Shown piece by piece: positions 34,448 to 45,604 of a DNA stretch of 64,000 nucleotides. Both the position numbers and the translations under genes were made by a program. How positions within the stretch are numbered: position 1 is the stretch's first letter; the number at the start of each line of letters is the position of its first letter. Source of the DNA: Holtermannia corniformis (taxonomy: Eukaryota; Basidiomycota; Tremellomycetes; Holtermanniales); contig BCIJ01000002.1 in assembly GCA_001599935.1 (NCBI GenBank), positions 518,783-582,782 of the forward strand, in the 5' to 3' direction. Under the pieces are notes generated by a model that saw only the letters and a program-made list of their open reading frames with translations, made no database searches and was not told the origin of the DNA.

Positions 34448-36153
34448 ATGCTCCCACTACTATCAACCCGCTCACTCGGCCGGGCGATCACGCGCTTCTC
34501 TCGCTCAATGTCAAGCGCAGCATCACCCCCACCGCCCAAACCAACACCCAACAAAGACTACCTGATCCACACCTACGGTCCCGAAGCGTTCCCTCTTGGG
34601 TACGAGGTCGCAGCGACACACTGCGGTGTCAAGAAGAAGGCTGGTGTGCTCGATCTCGGCGTACTGGTATCGACTGGGGACCGACCGTGCGCGGCTGCGG
34701 CATGCTTGACTCGCAACGTGTTCAAGGCGGCACCCGTCACCGTCACGACCGAGGTGCTCGCTCAGGGCGCCGGTCGGATTCGTGGTTTCGTCGTCAACTC
34801 AGGCTGCGCGAATGCTGTCACGGGCAAGCAGGGACTCAAGGATGCGTGGGCCATGTCGAACAACCTGACGTCGCAGTTGCCTCCCCAAGTTCAAGCGAGC
34901 AAAGCCGGATCCCTCGTCATGTCCACCGGTGTCATTGGTCAGAACCTCCCCATCGACGCAATCACCGCTGCCATACCGCCTCTGGTGCGCTCGCTTTCGG
35001 CTTCGCCTAACGCATGGCTCGACCTCGCAAAGGCATTCATGACGACCGACACGTTCCCCAAACTCCGCGCACGCTCGTTTGAGCTCAACGGCCGTACTGT
35101 GCGCCTCGCAGGAATCGACAAGGGTGCAGGCATGATCGCGCCCAACATGGGTCCACCGCACGCCACCCTGCTCGGCGTCATCGCGACCGACGCCGCCATT
35201 GCGCCCGAAGCACTCCAATCCGCACTCAACTATGCCGTCGACCGGTCGTTCAACTCGATCTCGGTCGACGGCGACATGTCGACCAACGACTCGATCCTCT
35301 GCCTCGCCAACGGCGCTGCCGGTCGTCTAGTGGACGAGGGTAGGGAGAGCGCCGAGCCGATGCACGAGATCACAGAGAAGGGCGACCCCGAGGCGTTTGC
35401 TATCTTCAAGGAAGAGTTGAAAAGTTTTGCAGAGGAGCTTGCTCAGCTCGTTGTCCGCGATGGTGAGGGCGCGACCAAGTTTGTCACTGTCCGGGTCAAG
35501 GTCCGTCAAGCGGCAAGGTGAAGAGACTAGTATGAGCACTGACAGGCATAGAACGCACCGACGTACGACGTGGCCAAGGCCGTTGCAACCTCGGTCGCCA
35601 ACTCTTCGCTCGTCAAGACGGCGTTCTATGGCGAGGGTGGGTACTGACAAGGCTCGGATCGCTCGCTAAGCTAGGTTGCACAGACGCCAACTGGGGCCGT
35701 ATCCTTTGCGCCGTGTAAGTATCAGCTCGGGACCCTTTGCAGTGTCCCTTGTCGCAGTGCAAACCAGCTAACCGAATCGTCAGCGGCTACACCCCCTTGC
35801 CCCCTTCCACGATCCACCCTCAAGCCGTCAGCGTCTCCTTCCTGCCCTCCTCGACCGCGTCAAACCCAACGCCACTCCGACTCCTGACCAACGGCGAGCC
35901 AGAACCTGAGATCGACGAGGCACGCGCATCAGAGATCCTGAGTGAGACAGAGTTTGAAGTCGAGGTCGATCTCGGCGTTGCAGGCGGGGAAGAGGCCAGG
36001 TTCTGGACTTGTGATTTCTCACATGTGAGTGGCCTTGCGGGTGGGTGCGGGGCTGATGGGTGGCAGGAATACGTGACGATCAACGGTAGTGTGAGTCTGG
36101 GTCATCCTTGTATATGGGACGGTACTGATGTTGGCCCTCAGTATCGTTCGTGA
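34448..36153 (+). CDS. ARG7: Bifunctional ornithine acetyltransferase / N-acetylglutamate synthase ArgJ
   Basis: A presequence-like start, [20 protein letters not shown], precedes the ArgJ fold. [33 protein letters not shown], and [20 protein letters not shown] with GVIATDA follow. The Thr in HATLLG is the autocleavage and catalytic residue that splits the precursor into two chains. The later exons give [20 protein letters not shown], another signature, and end [14 protein letters not shown] at 36151-36153. It recycles the acetyl group from N-acetylornithine to glutamate in mitochondrial arginine synthesis. Three or four short introns lie in the 3' third (about 35518-35550, 35637-35682, 35716-35782, then near the end). 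Confidence 0.95.
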
Positions 36154-36630
36154 GACGGTCATGTACAATATGTTCTATGCCGTTGGTGCATACGACTTCC
36201 CTGTAGCCAGTGCGATATCGTACAACTCGGTGTTGCGCAGAAACACGCAACGTGATTAGGAGACGTGCTTGGACAGCGAGAAGCCCCGCGCGTTGATCAG
36301 CGTTGATCGACCGGATCCGCCCAGTGCTTGGCGCGGGCATGACTGAGCGATGCCGCGTTGGTCCTCTGCTCCGCCTGACCGACGGAGGCCGACTACACCT
36401 GCCACAGTGACGAGGGCGGGAATCGCCGTGCCTGCCGTTCGACCCCTGCGTTTGGTCCCTGGATGACGTCGAGACGGTGCGAAACGCTCTCTGCACAGAC
36501 GATGAGTGTGCATCCTCGCACGTAGTATACTCGCTTTTGCATTCTATTAGGTGAGCGGGAGCGTAGAGGAGAGGTCATAGTGCTAACAATGACATCGTGC
36601 AGCTCTTCACGATCCCTTTCCACGACCAAG
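36154..36630. other. Intergenic region with probable 5' leader intron of the SDR gene
   Basis: GTGAGCGG at about 36550 and GCTAACAATGACATCGTGCAG ending near 36602 look like a leader intron. If so, the ATG inside it is removed and translation starts at 36631. The rest holds no recognised gene. Confidence 0.4.
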
Positions 36631-37997
36631 ATGTCCGACAAGTTTGTACCCATCACAGCCTATGAGGTACGTCAATCTGCAACTGCGCTACCTTGGTGAG
36701 AGCATATCTGAGCACCGCTGACATCTGCGCGCGTAGGAGCTCAAGTCGATCCCGGCCCAGACACAGGAGAACCTGCCTGGCACCGATGAGGCCATGGAGT
36801 CGGATGCCGCGTTCATCACTCAAGAGCTCTGGGACAATGACGGCAAGCCTTACCTCAAGCAATACGTTGGCTCTGGCAAGCTCGAGGGTGAGTCCTAGCG
36901 CGGAACAGGGCCAGAGAAATCGCTGATGACTCGACAGGCAAGACTGCGCTGATCACAGGTCGGTGGACGATGCGCACAGTATCAGGCCAGGATTGCTGAT
37001 CAGCATACAAGGTGGTGACAGTGGGATCGGTCGTGCCGCTGCTCAGCACTTTGCTCGCGAGGGTGCCGACATCACCATTGTGTACCTCGAGGAGGAGGAG
37101 GTCGAGTAAGTCATCAACTGCGAACCCGTCCCAGCCGTCTTCACGTCTCCTGCAAGCTCACTGCTACCAGTGCTCAAAACGTCAAAAAGGCGATCGAGCG
37201 TGACGGCCGCAAGTGCCTCTTGCTCCCGCTCGACATCACCGTCGAGGCAAACTGCAAAAAAATCGTAGAGGAGCACATCAAGGCGTACGGTGGCCTCAAC
37301 ATCCTCGTCAACAACGCATCAAAGCAGATCATGACCGAGGACTACTCGGAGATCAACGTACGTGCCGTGTCTACGTCCGCGCTAGGAGGAGAGGCTGAGG
37401 GTAGCAGCTTGACAACGTGGAGAGCACATACCGCTCAAACGTGTTCGGCATGTTTGCCATCACAAAGTGGGTCGCGTTCCGACTGCGTGTGATCGAGCTC
37501 ATCGTTCGTAAAGGTTCGCTTTGCCCCACCTCAAGCGCGGAGCGAGCATCATCAACACTACCAGTGTCACCGCGTTCAATAAGTATCACCGCCTCACCGT
37601 CCTACTCTTCACTAACACCGCGGCACAGGGCAGCCCGCAATTGACCGACTACTCGTCCACCAAGGGCGCCATCGTCTCATACACCCGTTCCCTCGCCATC
37701 CACCTCGCACCAAAGGGCATCCGCGTCAACGCCGTCGCGCCCGGACCTTTCCTCACCCCGTTGCAGCCGGCTTCGCGCAGCGCGGAGAACATGGAGGACT
37801 GGACAGTCGGCTCGACCCCACTTCACGGACGTGCCGGCATGCCCGCCGAGTTGGGTCCGGTGAGTCATCTTGTAATCAACCGCCTGGGTTCTGGCTGACA
37901 GCTACGATAGACCTACGTGTACCTCGCCGACGCGGCGAGCAGCAACTGTGTCAGCGGTGCGATCATGCACGTCAACCTCGCTCAGTGGGTCGGGTGA
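36631..37997 (+). CDS. Short-chain dehydrogenase/reductase, YhdF/YhxC-like
   Basis: It starts MSDKFVPITAYE. About 40 residues lead to the Rossmann fold GKTALITGGDSGIGRAAAQH, the NAD(P)-binding TGxxxGIG. LNILVNNASKQ follows, then INTTSVTAFN, and DYSSTKGAIVSYTRSLAIHL with the catalytic Tyr-x3-Lys. The C-terminal PG motif is VNAVAPGPFLTPL. This subfamily, with an N-terminal extension, includes bacterial stress dehydrogenases acting on sugars or polyols; the substrate here is unknown. Introns are short and numerous (about eight). The stop is at 37995-37997 after AQWVG. A GT-AG pair directly after it (GTGAGAG...ACACAG) would permit an extended C-terminus. Confidence 0.9.
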
Positions 37998-38550
37998 GAG
38001 CGCGCAACTTTGGCGGGCTCCGCGTCATCCCGACTGACACAGGTCTGGATGCGGTTTCCGTCTGAACTTGCTCCGAGGTGTCTACTACACGGAGATGACT
38101 TTTTACATATCGGTAGACCACATTTCTCACCGCCATACGTTTCGACGTCCATCATATCAATGGCACCTTTGGCTTCATCAGTGCGGACGTATTGTAACCA
38201 CTGCGTACTCTCGCGTATTCACACAGACACTGACACCAAATGTTGGTGTTTCTTGTCCTAGGGCTATTGTATCACTCGAATTGAAGTATCCAGGGTACTA
38301 CAGACAGTGTTCACGCATATAGTTGTGTACCCCGCACGATAAACTAACCAGCTGAGCGTCCGTGGGGCTGCGAAGAAGACTAGTCATCGCGGTGGCTTCG
38401 CAGCGGTCTATCGAGATATCATGGCAATCAACAGGAAGAGAAGGGAGCCACGCGGCCATCGGCGGGTACTCTGAGGTGCTGGGTGGGCAAGAACGTGTAC
38501 TAGTCATACCACAAATCGCAAGATGCATCTGCAATCCGTTGTCAATCTGC
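37998..38550. other. Gene-poor flank, A+T-richer than neighbours
   Basis: Between the SDR and orphan A stop codons. No protein family was seen. The drop in G+C begins here and lasts to about 40080. Confidence 0.4.
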
Positions 38551-38976
38551 TCACACCTCAGTACCTGATTGGGCGCGGGGGGGGCCAGACAAGTCAGAAA
38601 GGTACTCCTCGTACTCCTCAGGCCCAATGTGACGGTTGGCATGGCCCAAGCATTTATCCGCGGGTTTGCCACAGACTTTTTGACCTTGAATCCAGACGTT
38701 GCCGGCAGTCCTGACCTTCCACAACTCGGTGCCACCCCCTGTATACTTTACCAATAGATGTTTCTTGAGATCACTGTTACAGTTCGCGCTTGGAAGTTGA
38801 ATATATTGTCCTAATTCCGTGTCTGAAAGTTGAGTAGTATCATAGGGTAACGGGGTACTAGAGCTCGGACACAGAGTCAGTCTTTGAGTCATAGGAGAGA
38901 ACCGACCTCGGTCACGTTTGAAAAGGAGTCTGTCATTGCTATCGTGAGTAGGAATTTCGCCAGCACAGAGAGTCAT
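38551..38976 (-). CDS. Orphan protein A of a tandem pair
   Basis: An open frame of 141 codons starts MTLCAGEIPTHDSNDRLLFK. The C-terminal half carries HLLVKYTGGGTELWKVR and QKVCGKPADKCLGHANR. These are the positions shared with orphan B about 700 nt away (GTEL-aromatic, CGKPxxKC). No signal peptide, membrane span or known domain is visible. A Glu-rich EEYEEYL follows. Base composition is less G+C-rich than the rest of the window. TATA-like CATAAA lies 62-67 nt upstream. It may have unresolved splicing near the C-terminus, since the C-run at about 38575-38582 lies there. Function unknown. Confidence 0.55.
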   Translation of the reverse strand: MTLCAGEIPTHDSNDRLLFKRDRGRFSPMTQRLTLCPSSSTPLPYDTTQLSDTELGQYIQLPSANCNSDLKKHLLVKYTGGGTELWKVRTAGNVWIQGQKVCGKPADKCLGHANRHIGPEEYEEYLSDLSGPPRAQSGTEV

Positions 38977-39377
38977 TGTACGACCAACGATGCAAAGGGT
39001 GGGAAGGTGGGTTGATTCTCGGACGCTGTGCGTCAGCTTTTATGCTTAATCTCCAGATGATCCCTTGTCACATTTGGCCTGCAAGAGAAGGCACTTGTAT
39101 CTGGCGATCCCTTCACATTTGAGATGATGTTGACCGCAGTCGATCGCATCGCACAAAGGCACGAAGGAGAGACAATCGACTAAAGCAGCATCTCATTCAA
39201 CAGGACCTTCGAGACGTATCGGTGTGGTACTGGCTGCTAAAGCCTCGGGTCCCAAGTCGGTTTCCGACCGAAAGTTTGTCACTTGCGCATGCTTCCCAGA
39301 AGGACAAAGGCCTCATGAGGTTGTGTTCAGCATTCACATAACTGGGCATAGCAAAGACTCGGACACAGCGCCTGGAA
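38977..39377. other. Spacer between the two orphan genes
   Basis: 401 nt, relatively A+T-rich, containing the presumed promoter of orphan A. No gene was recognised; a 62-codon plus-strand frame at 39224-39412 overlaps orphan B and looks like noise. Confidence 0.4.
39038..39043 (-). promoter_or_regulatory. TATA-like element upstream of orphan A
   Basis: On the minus strand the sequence reads CATAAAAG, 62-67 nt before the orphan A start codon, within a locally A+T-rich stretch. Confidence 0.35.
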
Positions 39378-39707
39378 TCACTCGGCGCTGGTGTACTGCT
39401 TCACGCTCGTGATAGGTATAGCGGGAGCTGCGGAGTGCTCCGTGCACTTGTTGCTAGGTTTACCACACAGTTGGGGGCCTTTGAAACCGCCTAGGTCGGA
39501 CCCAGGACCCCACAGTGCCGTCACCTGGTACAGTTCGGTGCCGCTGTCATCCGTTATCTGCAGGTAGTCGTTCACGAGGAGCTCGACGCTGGATACCGCA
39601 TTTCGCACGAGCAGACTCTCAGATTCGGTACTCGCTTGTTGTAAGGTTGATTGGATAAATCGATTCACCGTGTCACTGTCGATGATCTTTCCACAAAGAG
39701 TCGTCAT
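39378..39707 (-). CDS. Orphan protein B of a tandem pair
   Basis: 109 codons starting MTTLCGKIIDSDTVNRFIQS. SSVELLVNDYLQITDDSGTE leads to LYQVTALWGPG and GPQLCGKPSNKCTEHS. It aligns with orphan A at LC near the start, DS/DT-x-NR, LLV, GTEL and CGKPxxKC, so the two are paralogues. Four conserved Cys positions hint at disulfides or metal binding. There is no secretion signal. The start at 39707 is chosen because a TATA box lies 40-45 nt upstream and the paralogue begins at the same point; a longer frame to 39857 is open. Function unknown. Confidence 0.6.
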   Translation of the reverse strand: MTTLCGKIIDSDTVNRFIQSTLQQASTESESLLVRNAVSSVELLVNDYLQITDDSGTELYQVTALWGPGSDLGGFKGPQLCGKPSNKCTEHSAAPAIPITSVKQYTSAE

Positions 39708-40184
39708 GGTGCTGTTCGACAATGCTTGGTTCAGCGGGGTGCGGACTATATAGCTCTTCGCCGCAAACTGATCTCGGGCTGGGACAGTGTGTGCACGCCT
39801 ACGACAATGGACAGCCTGCACTGAATGACAACATCCTTTGTGTGCTCTTTTGATCAAATTATAGCTACGTCACGGTAGAGAGGAGCAATTCAGGCGGAGA
39901 CTTCCCATCACGCGGAGATGCGCGGCTCGAATGACACTGAGAACAGAGGAGCAGCGTTAGTTGTATGGTGTGGACGTCATGCACCATGTCTTGCGATGTC
40001 ATTCTGTTGCAGCCTCCGCAAATACAAAGGGTAACAATGACATGCAGTATGACGAGCGATATGGAAGAGCGCCCAAAAGAAAATGAGTGACACCCGATCC
40101 GATTCCCAAGCAACGGCAAACGAGAAACGAGAGTACAGTGCGGCACAACTGGTACAAGCCTGGCGTGAGGCTACATTGGTATTT
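39708..40184. other. Upstream region of orphan B
   Basis: 477 nt of mixed composition. Plus-strand ATG frames here run antisense into the ankyrin-CCCH gene and look like shadows. Nothing else was recognised. Confidence 0.35.
39747..39752 (-). promoter_or_regulatory. TATA box of orphan B
   Basis: CTATATAG centred here is 40-45 nt upstream of the orphan B ATG. It is one of the cleanest TATA elements in the window. Confidence 0.45.
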
Positions 40185-42341
40185 TTAGGCCTTGAGGGCG
40201 GCAACGGGAGCGACAGCCGAAGCGAAACTGGCGGGCGGCGGAGCAGCGGGAGCGGAGACAGGCGGGGGCGAGAGACGGGCGGGAGTGGCAGCGGCCGAGG
40301 GCTTGCACGAGACGAGGACGGCGTCCGATTCGGTGTCAGAGTCCATGGTGACACCCTGAAGTGTGAGTAGACGTATCGGTGTAGGAAGTGAACTTACCTG
40401 GCTGGAGTCGGCGGTGCTCTGCGAGCTCGAGTCTGGCTCGCCCGAAGTCGAGGGTGCGGCCGAGACCGGCTTGGCTGGAGCGGGAGCGGACAAGACTTGT
40501 GCAGCCGTCTTGCCATTCGCAGCGGTCTCACGCTTGTCGTTCTGGACGGTGATAAGCGAGCCTGTCGACCCGCCGAGAGCAGGAAAGTCGTCCGCGCCAG
40601 GTACTCGCTGTGCTGGCTCGACCTTCTTTGCACCAGCCGAAGCTGCGCGTGCTTGATGGCCGTTAACGAAAGGTCTGACAAGACGGGGGTTGGGACGCGG
40701 GTTGGTGCCGTTGAACGAAGCGCTGGACGGCGCAGGCGACTGGGAGCGCGAGGAGACGCCGTTGGCCTGCGCACGGGAGACACCAGGCTGGGATGCTGAC
40801 CGGCCAGCTGGCTGAAGCGCGGGTGCCACAGGCTTTGCTGGTACCGAAGCAGGTAAAGCAGACAACGTCGAGGTAGCAATAGTATCACCGTCAGTAGCGG
40901 CAGGGACTTCCTGGCTCTCAGCTGAAGCCGCTGCTTGCGCTGCTGCGCGCTGCTGCTGGAGAGCAGCCTGATGCTGGCGGTAATTGGGGTCGAACGGACC
41001 GAGTCCCGGTCCGCCGTGGTGAGCTGGACGCAAGCCGCGAGCTGGACGCGATGTTGGTGCAGGTGGAATAACGCCGCGAATAACATCAGGGTGGCGGCCT
41101 GGATCAATCAGCAAGATGCTGACAGCAAGCACCAGACTTACAATCGTTGCCCTCGGTGTCTAGGTGCGGAAACTTGCAATACTCTTGGTTCCTGCACTTG
41201 CCCTGAGCAAAGAAAGCGCAAGGAGGCGGCACGCCATCCTTCCACGAGCCAAGAGGTCGCGCAGCCCACGGACCAGCGCCTTTACCGCCGGAGAAGCTGG
41301 GCTTCTTGCCGTGAAATCCCTTGACAGGGGGTCCTTGTGACTGGCTCAGCCGACGGCCGTTCGGCATAGTACCAAAGACTTGGTCAACTGGTGGCGGCGA
41401 AGTAAGCAGGCTAGGCGACATGGGCGAAGCACCGAATTGCGACGCCGGGGGAGGCGAGCCAACGGCGAAAGATGGGACGAATGCTGGAGTCAAGGCCGAC
41501 GGGACGTGTACGGATGGCTGGGCGTCTGCCGCAAGTACTGGGGAAAACTCCATCGGCGCGAACTGCTGCGGCGGGTAGAAGGCAGGGGGAGGTGCGCCGG
41601 CGGCAAATTGCGGCGGAAAAGACGGATCGTAAGCTTGGCCTGGCTGCATAAACTGTTGCGGCGGGCCAGGGTAGAAGGCCGGGTGAAGGAACATGCAGGC
41701 GGTGCCGTACTTGCACGCCGGGAAGTTGCGGCACGGAATCATCTTGGCCACATCTGCCGGCGGCAGGTTGGCCGCTTGAGCATCCTTGCGCTCACCAGCA
41801 GGCTGTTGTTGCTGCTGGTAAGGCATAAACTGCTGCGGCTGCTGTTCCGCATAGTAGCCTTGAGGAGGGTAGAATTCCTGCGGGTACTGCGCAAAGTGAG
41901 GAGGAGGAGGCTGAAAGTGCATGGGGTGAGGATAGAGGATGGAAAGCAAGAGCGGATCGCCGGTCAGGCCTGGCGGTGGAACAATGGCACCTAGCAAAGA
42001 ACTGTCAGTGGCGCCACGAAGCTAGCGTGGGGCATACCGGCCGAGAGAAGCTCGCGAACAACACCAGGATGGTTACCTTGAATGGCGAGAACGATAGGGG
42101 TGCGTCCCGTTGTCGGGTCTGAGTGTTGTTCTCAGTTGATGTCAGACGACCTCTAGCCATCACACTAACCGACCATCTCCAGCGCCTCCAAGCCTTGGCT
42201 AAGAACGCCGCGGACCTCGTCAAGGTTGCCACCTGCACACGCGCGGTGCAGCTCAGGCTGCTGCTGAGCCTGTTGCTGCTGCGCGTCCGCAACAGCGAGC
42301 TGTTGCACCTGCTCCTCGACCTGCGCTACCTGGACGTCCAT
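40185..42341 (-). CDS. Ankyrin-repeat and CCCH zinc-finger protein
   Basis: It begins MDVQVAQVEEQVQQLAVADA. An ankyrin unit, PELHRACAGGNLDEVRGVLS, joins across an intron (about 42122-42170) to TTGRTPIVLAIQGNHPGVVR. Two CCCH fingers follow a Pro/Gln-rich spacer: CRNFPACKYGTACMFLHP (C-x5-C-x5-C-x3-H) and CAFFAQGKCRNQEYCKFPH (C-x7-C-x5-C-x3-H). The rest is Ser/Ala/Pro-rich, with DDFPALGGSTG resembling a PFPALG-type segment. Such fingers bind RNA, and the ankyrin plus CCCH pairing recalls plant RR-TZF regulators; a role in mRNA control is inference. The last intron (about 40349-40398) precedes GVTMDSDTESDAVLVSCKPS. The stop is at 40185. Confidence 0.75.
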
Positions 42342-42799
42342 GATGCCTTCGGATGGGGTGTGTCGCGCCCTGGGGTTCGTCCCAAGATGCCACGCTGTGT
42401 ATGCTGTGCCCTACTAGCCAAAGTAGAGTCGCTCCTGCCCGTCCGAGTGTCCTGCCTTGCTTCCCTGACCTGCCGAATCCACAATGACTTTGCGCAAGCA
42501 CTCGTGAAATTGTTTGGGCTTTTTTCACTCAAGCGTGCCTGATTTTGTTAGGATTTGGTCCGACACGGTCTGATCCGCGGACGGCCGAGATCAACCGGGC
42601 GCTCGGGCGTGGCGGCCGTGGGTGGGGAACGAGTGTAGGGCTGGCTATGGGAACATCCCTGCGCCTACCTTGATTGGTACTGAGTGAGCTGACTTGATTA
42701 TGCACGCTCAACCTGTCGCCCTTCGCGCACCCAGGTCGCCGTGCCCGTTCACCCAATGAGGCAGCTTATTGTGGCATTTCTTCTCTAAATCGATGCTCG
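42342..42799. other. Intergenic region between ankyrin-CCCH start and MFS stop
   Basis: 458 nt with no convincing frame. It contains the promoter of the ankyrin-CCCH gene and the 3' end of the transporter gene. Confidence 0.4.
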
Positions 42800-44870
42800 C
42801 TAAGCCCGAACCTCGCGCATGTCCGGTTGGTCCGGAAGAATGTCACCCTCCAGCAGTTCCAGCGATACTGCAATTGACGATCGCTTCCGCAGACGTTCGC
42901 CGTATCGAATGATAATCCAAGGAACAGCCGCAAACGCAAGCGCGATGAAGCCGACCAGCGTCGAGGCCCATGGGAATGTGAGCTTGTCGTACATGATCTG
43001 AAGCGCTTAGCGTTGCTCTGTTCAACGTAGAGCGACGTACCACGCCGAAGAAAGGAAAGACTGCGCCGAGGATGTTACGTAGGAGCGACTGTGCTGCTTG
43101 CGCAGATGACTGTATGCTGGTCAGTGCTTTTCTCGCTGCTGCTGCTTCGACTGACGCTGTACTTATCATAGACATCGCCAAGGTATACGTAGGTGGCCAT
43201 ATAGATCGAATAGATACCCGCCTGAGCTATCACGATGAAGATGCAGGGGACGATCCAGTGAATCCACGGCCGGGCTGTCCAGCCACTTGGCACTCTGTCA
43301 GTCTTCCGTTGGCACACTAGGGGGCGGGTGGAGACTTACAAGCAGAAGCAGCCAAAAGCAAACAGGAAGCCGCCGATAGCAGACGAGTATAGCCGTACCT
43401 CGGGTACAGCCTTGCCGTTGCCGCGCCGGAGGGAGCGCTGGTAAAAGTGCTCTTGGATGTAAAAGTTGTTGAACCAGCCGATGAGGGCACCGATGAAACC
43501 GGTGATTAGCACAGTGCCGCCTTGGCCCTGAGAGAAGCCGTAGGTCTTTTGGAAGACGTGGACGATGGCGCCGACAAAAAGGCTACGGGGGTCAACAGGT
43601 ACCTTGGTGTGATAGACAACTTACAAGACCATGCCCCACGCGAACCCGACCCAGAGGGCAAGCGAGGTGACGATGGGCTCGGTGAACTATTCGTTGTCAG
43701 CTTGGTGCAAGTGTCACATCACCAAGCAGCTCACAAGGTACACGAGCGGACGCGAGCACGAGATCCGGAACGCAGCCGCCCACGTTTCGTGAATGTCAAG
43801 ACCATGCACATAGTGCTCCCGACCGGTCTCTGCCTCGAGCTTCTTGGCGCGCTTGCCGAGGATGACGTCGCCGCGAGTCTCGGGGAAGAAGAAAGCACAA
43901 AGTACAAAGCAGAGGGCGCCGGACGCCATTTGGATCCAGTATACCCAATGCCAGTTGAGCTTCTGGGCGATCCAGTTGGTGCACAGCGGCCCAGTCGAGC
44001 TGTGCTCGTCAGCGGAGATCGTGGACGACCGCATTACTCACTTGGCAGTGAAGATAGTCAAGACAAAGGTACCCATAGCAGGCCCGCGAACGGCTTTGGG
44101 GAAGAGATCGGCCACGACACCGGCAGCGACGGGGCCCTCGATGCACCCAAAGAGACCTTGGATGAAACGGGATGCAATCAGGGCGCCAGCGTTCGGCGCA
44201 AGCGCTTGTGGGATGAAGAAGAGCATGATTCTGATTGGGTGTCAGTACCATTGCGAGCGCAGGAGCACCGTGACTCACAGAAAAGTCAAAACGACGAGCA
44301 TTGGTCGCCGACCGAACGTCTCGGACACGGGGGCAAAGATCAACGGGCCGATGCCCTGCAACGCATGAGTGATGGCCAATGCCAGGCAGAGTTACTGACG
44401 AGCATGACCAAGAATGCAAAGCTCGACACTTGGAAGATCTCAGAGGTCGTATCTTTGTGGTCCTTGCGAAACCCGGCAGATGCAGCGCCATTGCCCTGAG
44501 CTCTGATTAGACCATAGAACGAGCGCAGCAGCGACGACTCACCGACGCATTGACTGTAGTCGAAAATTGAGCTGAAGCATCGGCCAAGTGCCGCTTCACT
44601 CACAAGCAGAAGTGTAGCTGACAAAGAGCGCCACAAACAAGACTACAGCGCAGGTCAGCTCCAGTCTCACATGATCGCGACAGAGCGCTGACCTCTCCAC
44701 CGCTTGATAGCCGACCACCCATGCTGAGGATCCTCCGAATCATGGGCATCAAACCGGATCCCAATCGGCCCATCAGGCCTCAACTCGAACTGCGTCCCGA
44801 CATTCGGCTTGTCGGCGTCATGGATCTGTGCAACCTCTACCGGCGGCTCGTTTTCATGCGTGTAGATCAT
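42800..44870 (-). CDS. MFS transporter, DHA1 drug:H+ antiporter type
   Basis: The start MIYTHENEPPVEVAQIHDAD opens a soluble N-terminal tail. Transmembrane helices then include LFVALFVSYTSAC. GIGPLIFAPVSETFGRRPM, the loop motif of fungal DHA1 carriers, follows. Others are FIQGLFGCIEGPVAAGVVAD, TNWIAQKLNWHWVYWIQMAS, GFIGALIGWFNNFYIQEHF, and IVPCIFIVIAQAGIYSIYMA. Twelve spans are likely. FFPETRGDVILGKRAKKLEA is the large central loop. The family exports drugs, polyamines or siderophores across the plasma membrane; the substrate is unknown. About eight introns. The segment 44420-44640, with the first helices, has several close splice choices and is the least certain part. Confidence 0.88.
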
Positions 44871-45604
44871 GGCCGTCGCTTGCTCTGATCAAACCTCGCT
44901 TCGTTCGCCGTGTCAGCGGGGGACGCTCCCTCTACGCCGACCTGGGTATTTTCAGCCTGCCACGACCAGGGGCCCAGCAAGACCCTAGGGCAAATTGTCA
45001 GGGTATGACCCGCGCATCCCGTAACGAGCTGCGCGGGATTCGATAATGATGCGTCAGCGTGATGATAGGGCCAGCAAGGAAACGCGGACGATAACGGGGC
45101 TCTAGGTGTTCGATGGCTGCATATGTCCGGAGATGTTGGAATGGTGGTGCATGAGCTGGAGACAGGCCGTTCATTGAAACAGAAATCCGGCTGATGGTGA
45201 TGCTCACGTGGGACATGTGATATCTTTAAAACCCTGAACCGGGGCGCACATGCCGAGGTGTTCGGCGCAGTGCCGGCGAGGAATGGAGCCCAGCAGGCCA
45301 GCGCACCCAACCACACGCGCCCTATCAGATCATACGCGCAAAGCGAGGTGGGAGCTCTCGGCAGCCGCGGCCCAGTGTCACCGCTGTTCCTGCGCGTTCA
45401 TGCCGATCACTCTCTGATGTTGACGCCGACTCGCAACGCTCGCAGCTCTTGTCATTGTTCGTACTATGAACTTTGGCTTGAATTCTCTCTACAGTCACTA
45501 CAGCAATCTGACTTGCGAGGAAATCAGGCTCCCGTCGAACCGGTCGCGCCGTAGTGCTGCTGGTGGCCGTGTGGAGGGGGAGCTGACCATAATCGTCAGT
45601 TGGC
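44871..45604. promoter_or_regulatory. Upstream region of the MFS gene
   Basis: 734 nt upstream of the MFS start, bounded by the 3' end of PMP3. It has several short frames, none convincing. The length suggests a larger control region than is usual in this window, fitting an inducible transporter. Confidence 0.35.

Noticed and set aside
40083..40370. Plus-strand frame starting MSDTRSDSQATANEKREYSA
   Set aside because: Overlaps the C-terminal coding exons of the ankyrin-CCCH gene on the other strand; low-complexity Gly/Arg tail is its mirror image.
43522..44499. 325-codon plus-strand frame
   Set aside because: Antisense to the MFS transporter exons and introns; no domain, and it crosses intron positions of the real gene.
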